Positions 44,944 through 53,074 of a DNA stretch of 64,000 nucleotides are shown here, one piece after another (positions within the stretch are counted from its first letter, which is position 1; every line of letters starts with the position of its first letter). The DNA is taken from contig JASGHP010000001.1 in NCBI GenBank assembly GCA_047602295.1, positions 806,001-870,000 of the forward strand, in the 5' to 3' direction. The notes beneath the pieces were generated by a model, which had not been told where the DNA came from, did no database searches, and saw only the letters and a program-made list of their open reading frames with translations. Position numbers and translations under genes: made by a program. This stretch comes from JACMLD01 sp047602295. GTDB lineage: Bacteria; Bacteroidota; Bacteroidia; Chitinophagales; Chitinophagaceae.

Positions 44944-45339
44944 AATTTTTTTATTGATTTTTGAAAACTTTAAAATTGCTGTAAACCCGCGTGGAACAAG
45001 CATTTCAGGTGTTTCATGACAAATGCACAAAACAATATTGATAATTACTTGTCTTGTGAAACCCTTTACCAGCCTGTGTTTCAATTATATCTATACCAAA
45101 CCGCCTGCCAGCAAGACATTTGCAGGTATTATGTGAATAAATTTTTTGCACACATCTTTAATTTAATTTTCACGAGGCATTGTATTTTTTGTCATCGTCT
45201 TTATTTTATTATTTTTCTTTTATACAAACAAATAACAATGCTATTGCAAGTCATTATATAAAACAAAAGTGGCCGCCCTTGCGGAACGGCCTAACTTAAA
45301 CTAACACTAAGGATACAAGAGAGCAGTAAATGTTTTTAA
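44944..45339. other. Intergenic region between HU and the kinase cluster
   Basis: About 400 bp separate the upstream side of HU and the 3' end of the kinase gene at 45340. A plus-strand open frame of 81 codons at 45016-45261 has no recognisable family and low-complexity hydrophobic content. A modest hairpin with GGCCG (45271-45275) and CGGCC (45287-45291) may terminate the minus-strand kinase transcript. Nothing else was recognised. Confidence 0.4.
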
Positions 45340-47076
45340 TTAGAAAACCATACGGATACCTTTTCTGATTATTGCTGTGTAGTTTCTATCTGTATTTAAT
45401 TCTCTTACTTTACGATGATCGCCTCCTTTTAATTCTATCTGTTGTCCATTGGCAGCAGTTACTGCATCAAAATCTATAGCAGATATTACACGACCAATTT
45501 TTATTCTGCCTGTTGCTACTGCACCACGTTGTATAATGGTAACACCATTGTATACCACCGGGCTGGTAACAGTAAACGTGATAGACTGTTTGCGATCGTC
45601 ACTCTGGCTGATGTCTTCACGCAGGTAAAGATTTACCTGGAGTTTATCATCAATTAATATTTCTCTTTTTTCTACACGTTTAGGTGGCTCCGGTTTTTTC
45701 TCTGGCTCAACTACCACCGGCACTACTTTTTCTTTTGTTTCATTCGGTGTATTTTTTTTATCCTCTCTCGTCGTTTCTTTTTTTATGGTATTTTTTTTCT
45801 CAGGTTTATCGTCTGTGGCTTCTGTATTTTCTTTTGGTGTAACTGGGTTTACAATTACCGGAACAGGATCATTCCGTTGTGTATTGTTTCCGATGTTTAA
45901 AGCCAGCACTTCTTTTTTTACACTGTCTTTCTTTAAAGCAATTTTATTATCTGTGTCTATCGCAGAATCTTTCTTTTTACCAAAAGAGATAAACAGGAAT
46001 ACCAGCAACAAAACCAATACACCTGCGCCGGTAAGAATATAGGGCAGCTTTTTATTCAGCAATACATTGCGCTCAAAAGTTTGTAGTGGAGAAACTTTGG
46101 TAGCCATGCCTTCTACTGTATCAATCCTGGTGGCAAGATTATCGGCTACCACTGTCATTCTTCCATCTGCCAACACAGTAAGTGCAGCAGAGCCAGCGCT
46201 TAAGATGGTAGAAGGTGTTTTCTTTTGTTGTTGCGCCAATACGCTAAGGTCTGTATCCCTGCAATCTGGAAATGCAGCAATCAATGCCTGTTGCAATGCT
46301 TTTGCATCCGTGTAGCGGTTCTCTGGCTTTTTCTCCAGCGCCTTCATTACAATGGTATTGAGCGCAGGCGGCAAATCCGGGTTAAGATTTTTTAACGGAG
46401 CAGGTTTCTTTTTCAAAATATCCTGCATCAGCATGTAATCAGAATTGCTTTCAAAAGGTAGTTTGCCAGAGAGTAATTCATACATAGTAATGCCCACTGC
46501 ATAAATATCTGATGCAACAGATGGATCTTTTCCTTCTATAATTTCAGGCGCTAAAAACTCTACAGTGCCAATCACACGGTTTACCTGCGTTAGTTTTTGT
46601 TCGCCTGCAATTTTTGCGATGCCGAAATCCATCAGCTTTACAATGCCTTCTGGTGTAACTATTAAATTGGAAGGTTTAATGTCCCTGTGAAAAATTCCTT
46701 TTTTGTGCGCATGCTGCAATCCTTCCAATGCCTGCACAAACATGGCTACAATAAATTTCCAGGGAATGCTTTGGTATGTTTTGGCAAGACTGTCAAGGTT
46801 GGTGCCTTCTACATATTCCATCACCATATAAAACTGCCCTTCCTGTTCTATAAAGTTGTAGATAACAGCTATGTTTGGATGCAACAGTCTTGCCAACACC
46901 TGTGCTTCTTTTTTGAAACGATCCAATACCTGCGCTTGCCTTATCATAGAAGTGTGCAGCATCTTTAATGCTACTTCTCTTCCCAACACATTGTCTACCG
47001 CTTTGTAAACAATGCCCATACCTCCTTCACCCAAGTGAGAGACTATCCTGTAGTTTTGAATATATTGTCCAATCAT
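45340..47076 (-). CDS. Transmembrane Ser/Thr protein kinase
   Basis: This 578-residue protein has an N-terminal Hanks-type kinase domain (about residues 8-270): glycine loop LGEGGMGIVYKA, catalytic Lys38 in VALKML, HRDIKPSN at 130-137, DFG at 150-152, and APE at 176-178. A linker leads to one TM helix at about 346-366 (YILTGAGVLVLLLVFLFI). A low-complexity Lys/Glu/Pro stretch then precedes a C-terminal beta-rich domain of about 100 residues that would lie outside the cytoplasm and contains no family I recognise. It overlaps the PP2C gene by 4 bp, so kinase and phosphatase are co-translated. The domain plan resembles PknB-type receptors without PASTA repeats. Confidence 0.9.
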   Translation of the reverse strand: MIGQYIQNYRIVSHLGEGGMGIVYKAVDNVLGREVALKMLHTSMIRQAQVLDRFKKEAQVLARLLHPNIAVIYNFIEQEGQFYMVMEYVEGTNLDSLAKTYQSIPWKFIVAMFVQALEGLQHAHKKGIFHRDIKPSNLIVTPEGIVKLMDFGIAKIAGEQKLTQVNRVIGTVEFLAPEIIEGKDPSVASDIYAVGITMYELLSGKLPFESNSDYMLMQDILKKKPAPLKNLNPDLPPALNTIVMKALEKKPENRYTDAKALQQALIAAFPDCRDTDLSVLAQQQKKTPSTILSAGSAALTVLADGRMTVVADNLATRIDTVEGMATKVSPLQTFERNVLLNKKLPYILTGAGVLVLLLVFLFISFGKKKDSAIDTDNKIALKKDSVKKEVLALNIGNNTQRNDPVPVIVNPVTPKENTEATDDKPEKKNTIKKETTREDKKNTPNETKEKVVPVVVEPEKKPEPPKRVEKREILIDDKLQVNLYLREDISQSDDRKQSITFTVTSPVVYNGVTIIQRGAVATGRIKIGRVISAIDFDAVTAANGQQIELKGGDHRKVRELNTDRNYTAIIRKGIRMVF

Positions 47077-47969
47077 GGTAAATCAATTTCTTTGGTTACT
47101 GGTAAAACGATATCCCTTGTTTCTTTGGATACCGGTGTAGTAATTGCATTTTCACGTTCTGCCAATACCACCGTTATGTTATCGTGGCCCCCTCTTTTTT
47201 TTGCTTCTTCTACCATTTGTGCCGCTGCTTCCTGCAAACTGGTGTTGCTTAATATAGCGGCCAGTTCATCATCATTCAGATAATCGTATAACCCATCTGA
47301 ACAAAGCAATAGCCGATCATTGTCCTCAAACAACATAGCCGCCTTGCCGGCATCTACACGAACCTGTGGTTTTGTGCCCATAGCATTGGTAAGAATATTG
47401 CGTTGCGGATGCTCTTCTGCCTCCGCCGCTGTTATTTCTCCTTTGTTCACCAATTCCTGCACGTAGGTGTGATCCTGTGTTATACGACTGATGGTATTTT
47501 GCTTAAGTATATAAGCACGGCTGTCACCAACATGAGCATAGTACAAATGCTGGTTGTTTACCACCAATGCGGTGCAGGTAGTGCCCATGCCTCTTTGTGC
47601 AGGGTTTGCAGCCGCAGCATCAAAAATGTTTTTATTGGCCAGTGTAAAAACTTTGCTCAATTGTTTTTCTATGTTGCTATTGCCATCATTTTTAAAATAC
47701 TCGCGGCTTACAATTTCTGTTGCCATTTTACTGGCAACTTCTCCTGCCTGGTGGCCACCCATACCATCTGCTACCATTAACAAGCATCCCTTTTCCATCG
47801 CATCATCAGCCATTCGCACAAAGAGGCCAGCATCTTCATTGTTGGTGCGTATATTGCCCAGGTCGCTTAATATAACCACTTTAATGTCTTTAGCAGTTGC
47901 TGTATTGGCACTGTTTGCTATGGGCTGTTGTTTTGTTTTATTGCTGCCAAATAGTTTTCTCCAGCTCAT
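47073..47969 (-). CDS. PP2C-family Ser/Thr phosphatase
   Basis: This 298-residue protein has the metal-binding PP2C motifs: DLGNIRTNNEDAG, VADGMGGHQAGE, GMGTTCTALVV, AHVGDSRAYIL, LLLCSDGLYDYLND and GGHDNITVVLAE. It lacks a signal peptide and would act in the cytoplasm to reverse the action of the flanking kinases. It sits between the two kinase genes: its stop overlaps the downstream kinase start by 4 bp, and it follows the upstream kinase stop by 2 bp. A short basic N-terminal extension (KLFGSNKTKQQP) precedes the catalytic core. Confidence 0.93.
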   Translation of the reverse strand: MSWRKLFGSNKTKQQPIANSANTATAKDIKVVILSDLGNIRTNNEDAGLFVRMADDAMEKGCLLMVADGMGGHQAGEVASKMATEIVSREYFKNDGNSNIEKQLSKVFTLANKNIFDAAAANPAQRGMGTTCTALVVNNQHLYYAHVGDSRAYILKQNTISRITQDHTYVQELVNKGEITAAEAEEHPQRNILTNAMGTKPQVRVDAGKAAMLFEDNDRLLLCSDGLYDYLNDDELAAILSNTSLQEAAAQMVEEAKKRGGHDNITVVLAERENAITTPVSKETRDIVLPVTKEIDLP

Positions 47970-47971
47970 GG

Positions 47972-49198
47972 TTATGGGTTTAATTTTTCCAAATTGTATT
48001 CGTATGCACTGCGCCTGTCTGTTATTTCTACCTGTACTTTTTTGTCTGCGTAGCCATCTGCATGTATAGTGAACTCAATATTCTGCCCAGGCACACCCGT
48101 TATATCGCAAGGCACTGCTTTTTGCTGACCATCGGGAAATATAAGCGTAGCGTTATCAATGCTAGGCGTATTGATTTTTATTGTACGCTCTGTTGTATTA
48201 TGCTGAACAGGAGCAACACCAGTAGTGTCTGCCAGCATATCATGCGGGATATCTTGCGCAGAATTTTTTTTGCCTGAGAGCGCAACGATTAGTAACAATA
48301 ATAGTATACCGGATGCAGCAATTATTTTTTTGGGAGTGAACCAATTTCGGTTGTTTATCTCCGGTAGTGCTGGTTTGGCAAAAGTTTTTTGCTCCTGGCC
48401 GATAAAACATGCTAGTGCTTCCGCTGCGCTGATGCGTGCTTTTGTATTGACGCGAAGCGTTTTTTCTATAAATGCACCCATAGCAGGCGACAAGTCCGGC
48501 ACCAGCAGTGAAGGTTTTGTAAACTGCCCTTTTTCTATTTTAGCTCTTAAAGCAACCTGGCTCTGCGATTCAAAAGGCATATAACCTGTTACCAATTCAT
48601 AAGCCATTACACCCAGGCTCCAGATATCAGATTTTTTTTCTGGCTGCTGATTGAATTGTTCCGGTGCCATGTATTCTGTTGTGCCTACTACAAAGCCAAA
48701 CTGTGTAAGCTTGGGAGAATACTTGCTTTTTGCTATGCCAAAGTCCAGCATTTTAACAACGCCATCCGGTTGTATTTTAAAATTCTGCGGCTTTATATCT
48801 CTATGCAAAATGTTTTTGCTGTGCAGGTATGCCAAGGCAGTTGCTACCTGCTGAATAATGTGCTCTACTTCTGCACTGCTTAGTTTGCCTCGTGTATGCA
48901 GGTATGCATCCAGCGTTTGCCCATGCACATACTCCATAATAATGCAAGGGTTTTGTGCCGATGGCAGGTATTCATATAACCGGGCAATATTGGGATGGCT
49001 TACGGATGACTGTATATACGCTTCGTTTTGAAAACGATCTGCCATATCTGCCTGGTGCAGTATTTTAATAGCAGCTTCTCTCTGTAGCGATGGGTGCCAG
49101 GCTTTGTATACATTGCCCATGCCACCGCTTCCCAGCAGTTCTGTTATTTTATAACCTGCAATTTCTGTAATGCCCGGTTGCATTGGTTTCATAACCAT
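47972..49198 (-). CDS. Transmembrane Ser/Thr protein kinase
   Basis: This protein of about 408 residues has a kinase domain with LLGSGGMGNVYKAW, catalytic Lys in AAIKIL, HRDIKPQN, DFGIAKS and APEQ. One TM helix follows (IIAASGILLLLLIVALSG), then a short extracytoplasmic region with a PEGA-like beta-sheet (TLIFPDGQQKAVPCDITGVP, FTIHADGYADKKVQVEI). I chose ATG 49198 (MVMKPMQPGITEI); a longer in-frame start at 49255 would add 19 residues not typical of kinases. It is shorter than the kinase at 45340 and has a different outer domain, so the two would sense different signals. Confidence 0.9.
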   Translation of the reverse strand: MVMKPMQPGITEIAGYKITELLGSGGMGNVYKAWHPSLQREAAIKILHQADMADRFQNEAYIQSSVSHPNIARLYEYLPSAQNPCIIMEYVHGQTLDAYLHTRGKLSSAEVEHIIQQVATALAYLHSKNILHRDIKPQNFKIQPDGVVKMLDFGIAKSKYSPKLTQFGFVVGTTEYMAPEQFNQQPEKKSDIWSLGVMAYELVTGYMPFESQSQVALRAKIEKGQFTKPSLLVPDLSPAMGAFIEKTLRVNTKARISAAEALACFIGQEQKTFAKPALPEINNRNWFTPKKIIAASGILLLLLIVALSGKKNSAQDIPHDMLADTTGVAPVQHNTTERTIKINTPSIDNATLIFPDGQQKAVPCDITGVPGQNIEFTIHADGYADKKVQVEITDRRSAYEYNLEKLNP

Positions 49199-49410
49199 GC
49201 TTGAATGAATAATGATAGTACAAAACGCTTGTTCAATTTCGGTTTGTGGCCACACGAACAGGAGTATCTGTTTGTTTTAAAATGAATGCGGCACAGAAGC
49301 CTAAAGCTGAATATTGATTTGCCGTAAAAGGGAGTGACACAACGATGCTTAATAGTATTACCAATGCTGGTGAAGCAAATAAGCTTAATTGGAAAAACAA
49401 TTTAAGTTTA

Positions 49411-49443
49411 AATACACTGCACATATTTGTTGTGCAGTGTATT
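49411..49443 (-). repeat. Perfect 13-bp inverted repeat (hairpin)
   Basis: AATACACTGCACA (49411-49423) pairs exactly with TGTGCAGTGTATT (49431-49443), with a 7-nt loop. It lies 69 bp after the stop of the FHA-protease gene in the direction of transcription. There is no long T tract behind it, so it may be an RNA-stabilising or weakly terminating element. Confidence 0.6.
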
Positions 49444-49509
49444 CGCATTCATTCGCATCCATTAGTGCTAATTAGCGTTGCCTATTCGCGTCTATTCGCA
49501 TTCATTCGC
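49441..49509. repeat. Short direct repeats (ATTCGCATTCATTCGC)
   Basis: The 16-mer ATTCGCATTCATTCGC occurs at 49441-49456 and again at 49494-49509. The stretch between them holds further ATTCGCG and ATTAG variants. The second copy lies immediately next to the FHA-protease stop codon. This type of low-complexity filler may be a genome-wide spacer repeat. Confidence 0.6.
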
Positions 49510-49511
49510 GT

Positions 49512-51191
49512 CTAACGTTCTGCCATTTTACGTGGTCCCATTAACTCAAGACCATATTTAATAGGAACGGCGAAAGTAATTTGTGTGCCGCCACCATCTG
49601 ACATAGAAGCGTAGAAGATGCCGATAACATTGCCTTCGTCATCAAACATAGGGCCGCCGCTATTGCCTGCTCCAGTAGCGTTTATAGTTAACTGGTAGGA
49701 GTCTCCAAAAGAACTATAAGAACCATTTTTATCTGATGTGCCGGTAACAATGCGGCCAATGCTGCCGGGAGTAACGGTAGGTGTAGGCACTGAATTATAA
49801 TGTGCAGTGGGGTTAAAAGGGTCGTTAGATTTGCGAACTACAAATTGCTCTGGCGCCACACCGGGATAGCCCATTACTGTTACACCTTGTCCGGGCCTGA
49901 TGTCTGCATAGTTGTCTTTCATTTTTACTTTAGAAAGAGAAGAAGGGATTTCCACTTTAATAAGCGCCACGTCATGATCGTCTGAAGGTGTAGCAGACTG
50001 TACAGGACGACGCAATGCGGTGTTTGCAAAAATTACATTCATAAAAGTGTTCCTTCCTTTTACCATACCCGTAGATACAGTGCGGCCACCAATCATGGTT
50101 GCTTCAGCAGGTACCCAGCTTGCAACGTGCTGCGGCATTACCTCTACGTTGGGTTCTTGCACCAACTTGCCATTTTCTATTTTTACCAAAACACCCGGGA
50201 ATGCGTATTGTGCAAAATGATAGCGGGTGTTCCAACTTGCAGCTACGTGACGGTTGGTAAGAATAAAACCATCTTCAGATACAACAAAGCCAGAGCCCGT
50301 AGCACCAGGAATACCAACAGGCGCACCAGTGTTTACATTTTTCTGAATATCTAAATAAGGTTCTACCTGTCCCTGTGCATTGGTGATGTACATAGCTGCC
50401 CAGCGCAGTTGACCATCTGGTCCTTTTACTTGCGTGTACTGGTGCCAAAGCTCCATGCTGGTAGATGCATCATACAATTGCCAGCCAAACTCTATCTGCA
50501 CTACGCGGTCCTCATTTTCTTTTGCAATCTGATCGGGTGATTTCTTATTTAGTTTAGAAGAGTCAATGTGATTGTTATTGATAACAACTGTATCTCCTTT
50601 AAATAAGGTGTTGCGGAAAGCATAACCAAGGCCAAGCAATACAACTAAAATGGCACCAACAGCAACGCCTACACTGGTGTAAGATTTTTTTCTTTCTGCC
50701 ACCAGCATTCTTTCTACTGTTTGTTTGCCAAGGCCTGTTTTAGCAGGTGTAACAGGAGTGGGGTTTGCAGGTTGTACTTCTGAAATTAAGGTAGGTTTAA
50801 TTGCTGCAGGTATTTCCACCACTTTGGTGGCCATCATCATATCCTGAGGACGGGGATAAATATCGAATGAAAAAACAGGGCCGTTATTGCCAAGCTGAAC
50901 TATATCTCCGGGGCTGAGTGGAGAAGAACCTTTTACCCTTGTTTTGTTTACAAAAATGCCATTGCGGCTGTTGTTGTCTACAATGGAGAAACGCGGAGGC
51001 TCACCGCTTTCTTTTACAATTTTACCATGTTCGCGGCTAACAACAGTTTCACCTTCGGGATCAAATTGTATATCGCTGCCGGCTGCACGGCCAATGCTGA
51101 GTTCGTTCTTATTATAGTCGAACTCTTCTACCTGGTTTAGTTTGCTGCCCGCAGTGTGGCGGATAACAAAACGTTCAATCTTTGTGTTCAT
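49512..51191 (-). CDS. FHA domain - transmembrane - trypsin-like serine protease
   Basis: This 559-residue protein joins three modules. Residues 1-112 form an FHA domain (IGR at 33-35, SREH at 52-55, NNSRNG at 73-78) that binds phosphothreonine. A TM helix spans about 171-192 (VGVAVGAILVVLLGLGYAF). Residues 225-559 form a trypsin/DegP-like protease with catalytic His315 (ILTNRHVAASW), Asp407 (DDHDVAL) and Ser511 (ATGAGNSGGPMFD). The topology puts FHA in the cytoplasm and the protease in the periplasm. It shares strand and neighbourhood with the two kinases and PP2C and is separated from them by 313 bp. It has no PDZ domain, unlike DegS/HtrA. Confidence 0.92.
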   Translation of the reverse strand: MNTKIERFVIRHTAGSKLNQVEEFDYNKNELSIGRAAGSDIQFDPEGETVVSREHGKIVKESGEPPRFSIVDNNSRNGIFVNKTRVKGSSPLSPGDIVQLGNNGPVFSFDIYPRPQDMMMATKVVEIPAAIKPTLISEVQPANPTPVTPAKTGLGKQTVERMLVAERKKSYTSVGVAVGAILVVLLGLGYAFRNTLFKGDTVVINNNHIDSSKLNKKSPDQIAKENEDRVVQIEFGWQLYDASTSMELWHQYTQVKGPDGQLRWAAMYITNAQGQVEPYLDIQKNVNTGAPVGIPGATGSGFVVSEDGFILTNRHVAASWNTRYHFAQYAFPGVLVKIENGKLVQEPNVEVMPQHVASWVPAEATMIGGRTVSTGMVKGRNTFMNVIFANTALRRPVQSATPSDDHDVALIKVEIPSSLSKVKMKDNYADIRPGQGVTVMGYPGVAPEQFVVRKSNDPFNPTAHYNSVPTPTVTPGSIGRIVTGTSDKNGSYSSFGDSYQLTINATGAGNSGGPMFDDEGNVIGIFYASMSDGGGTQITFAVPIKYGLELMGPRKMAER

Positions 51192-51498
51192 ATTGTGTTG
51201 GTTTAAGTTTTAAAAGTCATGGCGATTCCGTTCGGGCAAAACCTGTTAATGCGGCTGCAGCGCTTGCTGTGGCCGTTATGTTTTTACAAGAAGGGAAGTC
51301 AGCGATTATTTAGAATAGGATAGCAGGTCGATTTGCTTTGAAGGAATAAAATTGCCAAAACGCATAAAGTATAACAATACTTCATTTGTAGTATTTTCCC
51401 TGGTACTGCAAAAAAAGCCTTGTGGCTGGCATTTAATGCCTGCAATTATTTGAGCCTGTGTTTTAGAAGAGTGTAAAGTGAAAGCTGTTGAATATTGA
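51192..51498. other. Intergenic region upstream of the FHA-protease gene
   Basis: This 307-bp stretch lies between the FHA-protease start and the DUF4286 stop. It contains a minus-strand open frame (51306-51506, 66 codons) that starts within the DUF4286 stop region but shows no recognisable family. The promoter of the protease gene is probably here; no clear consensus match was found. Confidence 0.4.
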
Positions 51499-51804
51499 TT
51501 ATGCAATTATCTCCATTACAGAATGAAATGAGATAGTATGACCACCCCACTTATCGAGAGCCTTTTTACGCATGGTAGCTGAGTGCTGCACATCATAGGC
51601 CTTGTATGATACGGGTGTTGGAGCAAAGTATTGTATTGCATAAGTATTGCCTTCGCTATCATCCTGCTCAAGCAAGCGGCATAATTTATAACCGGTAAAA
51701 TGTCCGGTGGCCATTATTGCCGGAATGTATTCCTGCTGTAACCATTGCAGCCAGGGTTCATCTATACTGCTGTGCACCTTGGTAGTAATATTGTAAATGA
51801 TCAT
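51499..51804 (-). CDS. DUF4286 family protein
   Basis: This 101-residue protein begins MIIYNITTKVHSSIDEPWLQ and contains WLQQEYIPAIMATGHFTGYK, then LLEQDDSEGNTYAIQYFAP, and ends near WGGHTISFHSVMEII. These segments match the DUF4286 family, which is widespread in Bacteroidota and has a small ferredoxin-like fold but no known role. It lies 49 bp from the DUF3999 gene on the same strand. Confidence 0.82.
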   Translation of the reverse strand: MIIYNITTKVHSSIDEPWLQWLQQEYIPAIMATGHFTGYKLCRLLEQDDSEGNTYAIQYFAPTPVSYKAYDVQHSATMRKKALDKWGGHTISFHSVMEIIA

Positions 51805-51853
51805 TGAAAAAGTATTTTAATAAAACAGTAGTGTCAATAGTATCAACTGGATG

Positions 51854-53074
51854 CTATGCACTTTTCTTTATATCGCCCACTAATTTATAACTTAAAAAAA
51901 GCAGCGCCGCAACTGCCGCTGTAATAGCCAGCCATATCAATAGCTTATTGTCTGTTCTTCCGGTAGGCAATTTTATTTCTGGTAAAGTATTTTTTTCAAT
52001 GCTGCTGTATTGCAAAACTGTTGCATTACCTGCAATGCTGTCTTTGAAAGCTTCCAAATCATATACTGGTGCAGTCGCAGCGCTGTCTGAAAACAAAAGC
52101 TGGTAAGCATTTGACTTTTCAAGATAGGCCAGCAGGTATTTGTTTAGCTGGAATGCATTGATGGAATCTAGCCGCAGTGCAGGGTTGTCATCGTTGTTTA
52201 TTATTAAGAGCAATTTGTTTGATTTAGTTGAAAGCGGCAGTACAGCTTCCTTATCAGAGCTGAGTGTAAAACTGCCCAACGAATTCTTTGATGCATCACC
52301 GGCATTATACACCTCAATGGATCTTTTGTAAAACTTAGGGCCGTGTATCTGCAATATCAATCGATCAATAAAAAAATGCTTATCAAACTCAACAGAAATA
52401 TAGCTGTGCTTATCTGTACTGTCTTTTTGCAACAATGCAGGTGTTGTTATTGGCAAATATTTTCCAATCTGTAATGATTGCTGGTATATGCCTGCTTTTA
52501 CAATATTTACGGGTAAGACATCCTTGCCATTAATGGTTATCCTGAAATAATGATAACTGCTCTTGGGGAAAGAAAGTGTTTGTACAAATTTGTCTGAATC
52601 ATTGCTAAAGTAACTATTGAGATAAATATGCTCTTTTATTACAAACCACTTTTGGGCATCGTCACTTCCGCTGAGTGTTACAATCCTGTCTGCATCTGTA
52701 TTCTTTATTATCAGCAATAACTCATCAAGCGGTTGCTGTAAATTGTTTTCAATAATGATATGCGTTTGCGCATCGGCTTCTTTTTTTACAGAGCGGATTG
52801 GCAGTTCTGTAAACTTGCTTTCATTAAATGAAGGCAAATCTCCTTTTAAAATATAAGGCACCTGTTTGCCGCTGCTGTCTACAATCCTTATATCGCTCAT
52901 ATTGGGTTGCAACGAAGCGCTCAGCTGTGGAGAAAGATTTACCTGGTAAAAGCCAGCAGCAGGCACATCATTAAGCTTTGCCTTGTTATGAAACCCTTGC
53001 TGCGCATAATTGATTGCAGGAATGCAACAACACAGCAGCAATAAAAAATAATTAAGCTTCTTTCTTTTTTTCAT
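51854..53074 (-). CDS. DUF3999 family secreted/membrane-anchored protein
   Basis: This 406-residue protein has a signal peptide (YFLLLLCCCIPAINYAQQ), a beta-rich extracytoplasmic region and a C-terminal TM helix (LLIWLAITAAVAALLFLSYKL). The segments FYQVNLSPQLSASL, DIRIVDSSGKQVPYIL and DRIVTLSGSDDAQKW match DUF3999, whose genes normally sit beside DUF2339 genes. Here the two overlap by 23 bp. The pair probably forms one envelope complex of unknown function. Confidence 0.85.
   Translation of the reverse strand: MKKRKKLNYFLLLLCCCIPAINYAQQGFHNKAKLNDVPAAGFYQVNLSPQLSASLQPNMSDIRIVDSSGKQVPYILKGDLPSFNESKFTELPIRSVKKEADAQTHIIIENNLQQPLDELLLIIKNTDADRIVTLSGSDDAQKWFVIKEHIYLNSYFSNDSDKFVQTLSFPKSSYHYFRITINGKDVLPVNIVKAGIYQQSLQIGKYLPITTPALLQKDSTDKHSYISVEFDKHFFIDRLILQIHGPKFYKRSIEVYNAGDASKNSLGSFTLSSDKEAVLPLSTKSNKLLLIINNDDNPALRLDSINAFQLNKYLLAYLEKSNAYQLLFSDSAATAPVYDLEAFKDSIAGNATVLQYSSIEKNTLPEIKLPTGRTDNKLLIWLAITAAVAALLFLSYKLVGDIKKSA

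Larger units (their letters stand above)
49199..49511. other. Intergenic region with hairpin and short direct repeats
   Basis: This 313-bp gap lies between two minus-strand genes. It contains a perfect 13-bp inverted repeat (49411-49443) and direct repeats of ATTCGCATTCATTCGC (49441-49509). No coding frame is convincing. The promoter for the kinase/phosphatase unit is probably here, but no clear TAnnTTTG match was found. Confidence 0.5.

Noticed and set aside
45016..45261. Plus-strand 81-codon open frame between HU and the kinase gene
   Set aside because: Composition is low in Gly/Ala/Asp and rich in Phe/Tyr/Ile/Cys, as expected from random AT-rich DNA; no motif, promoter or neighbour link.
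51306..51506. Minus-strand 66-codon open frame following the DUF4286 gene
   Set aside because: It overlaps the DUF4286 stop codon by 8 bp, which could suggest coupling, but the sequence shows no domain or conserved pattern.
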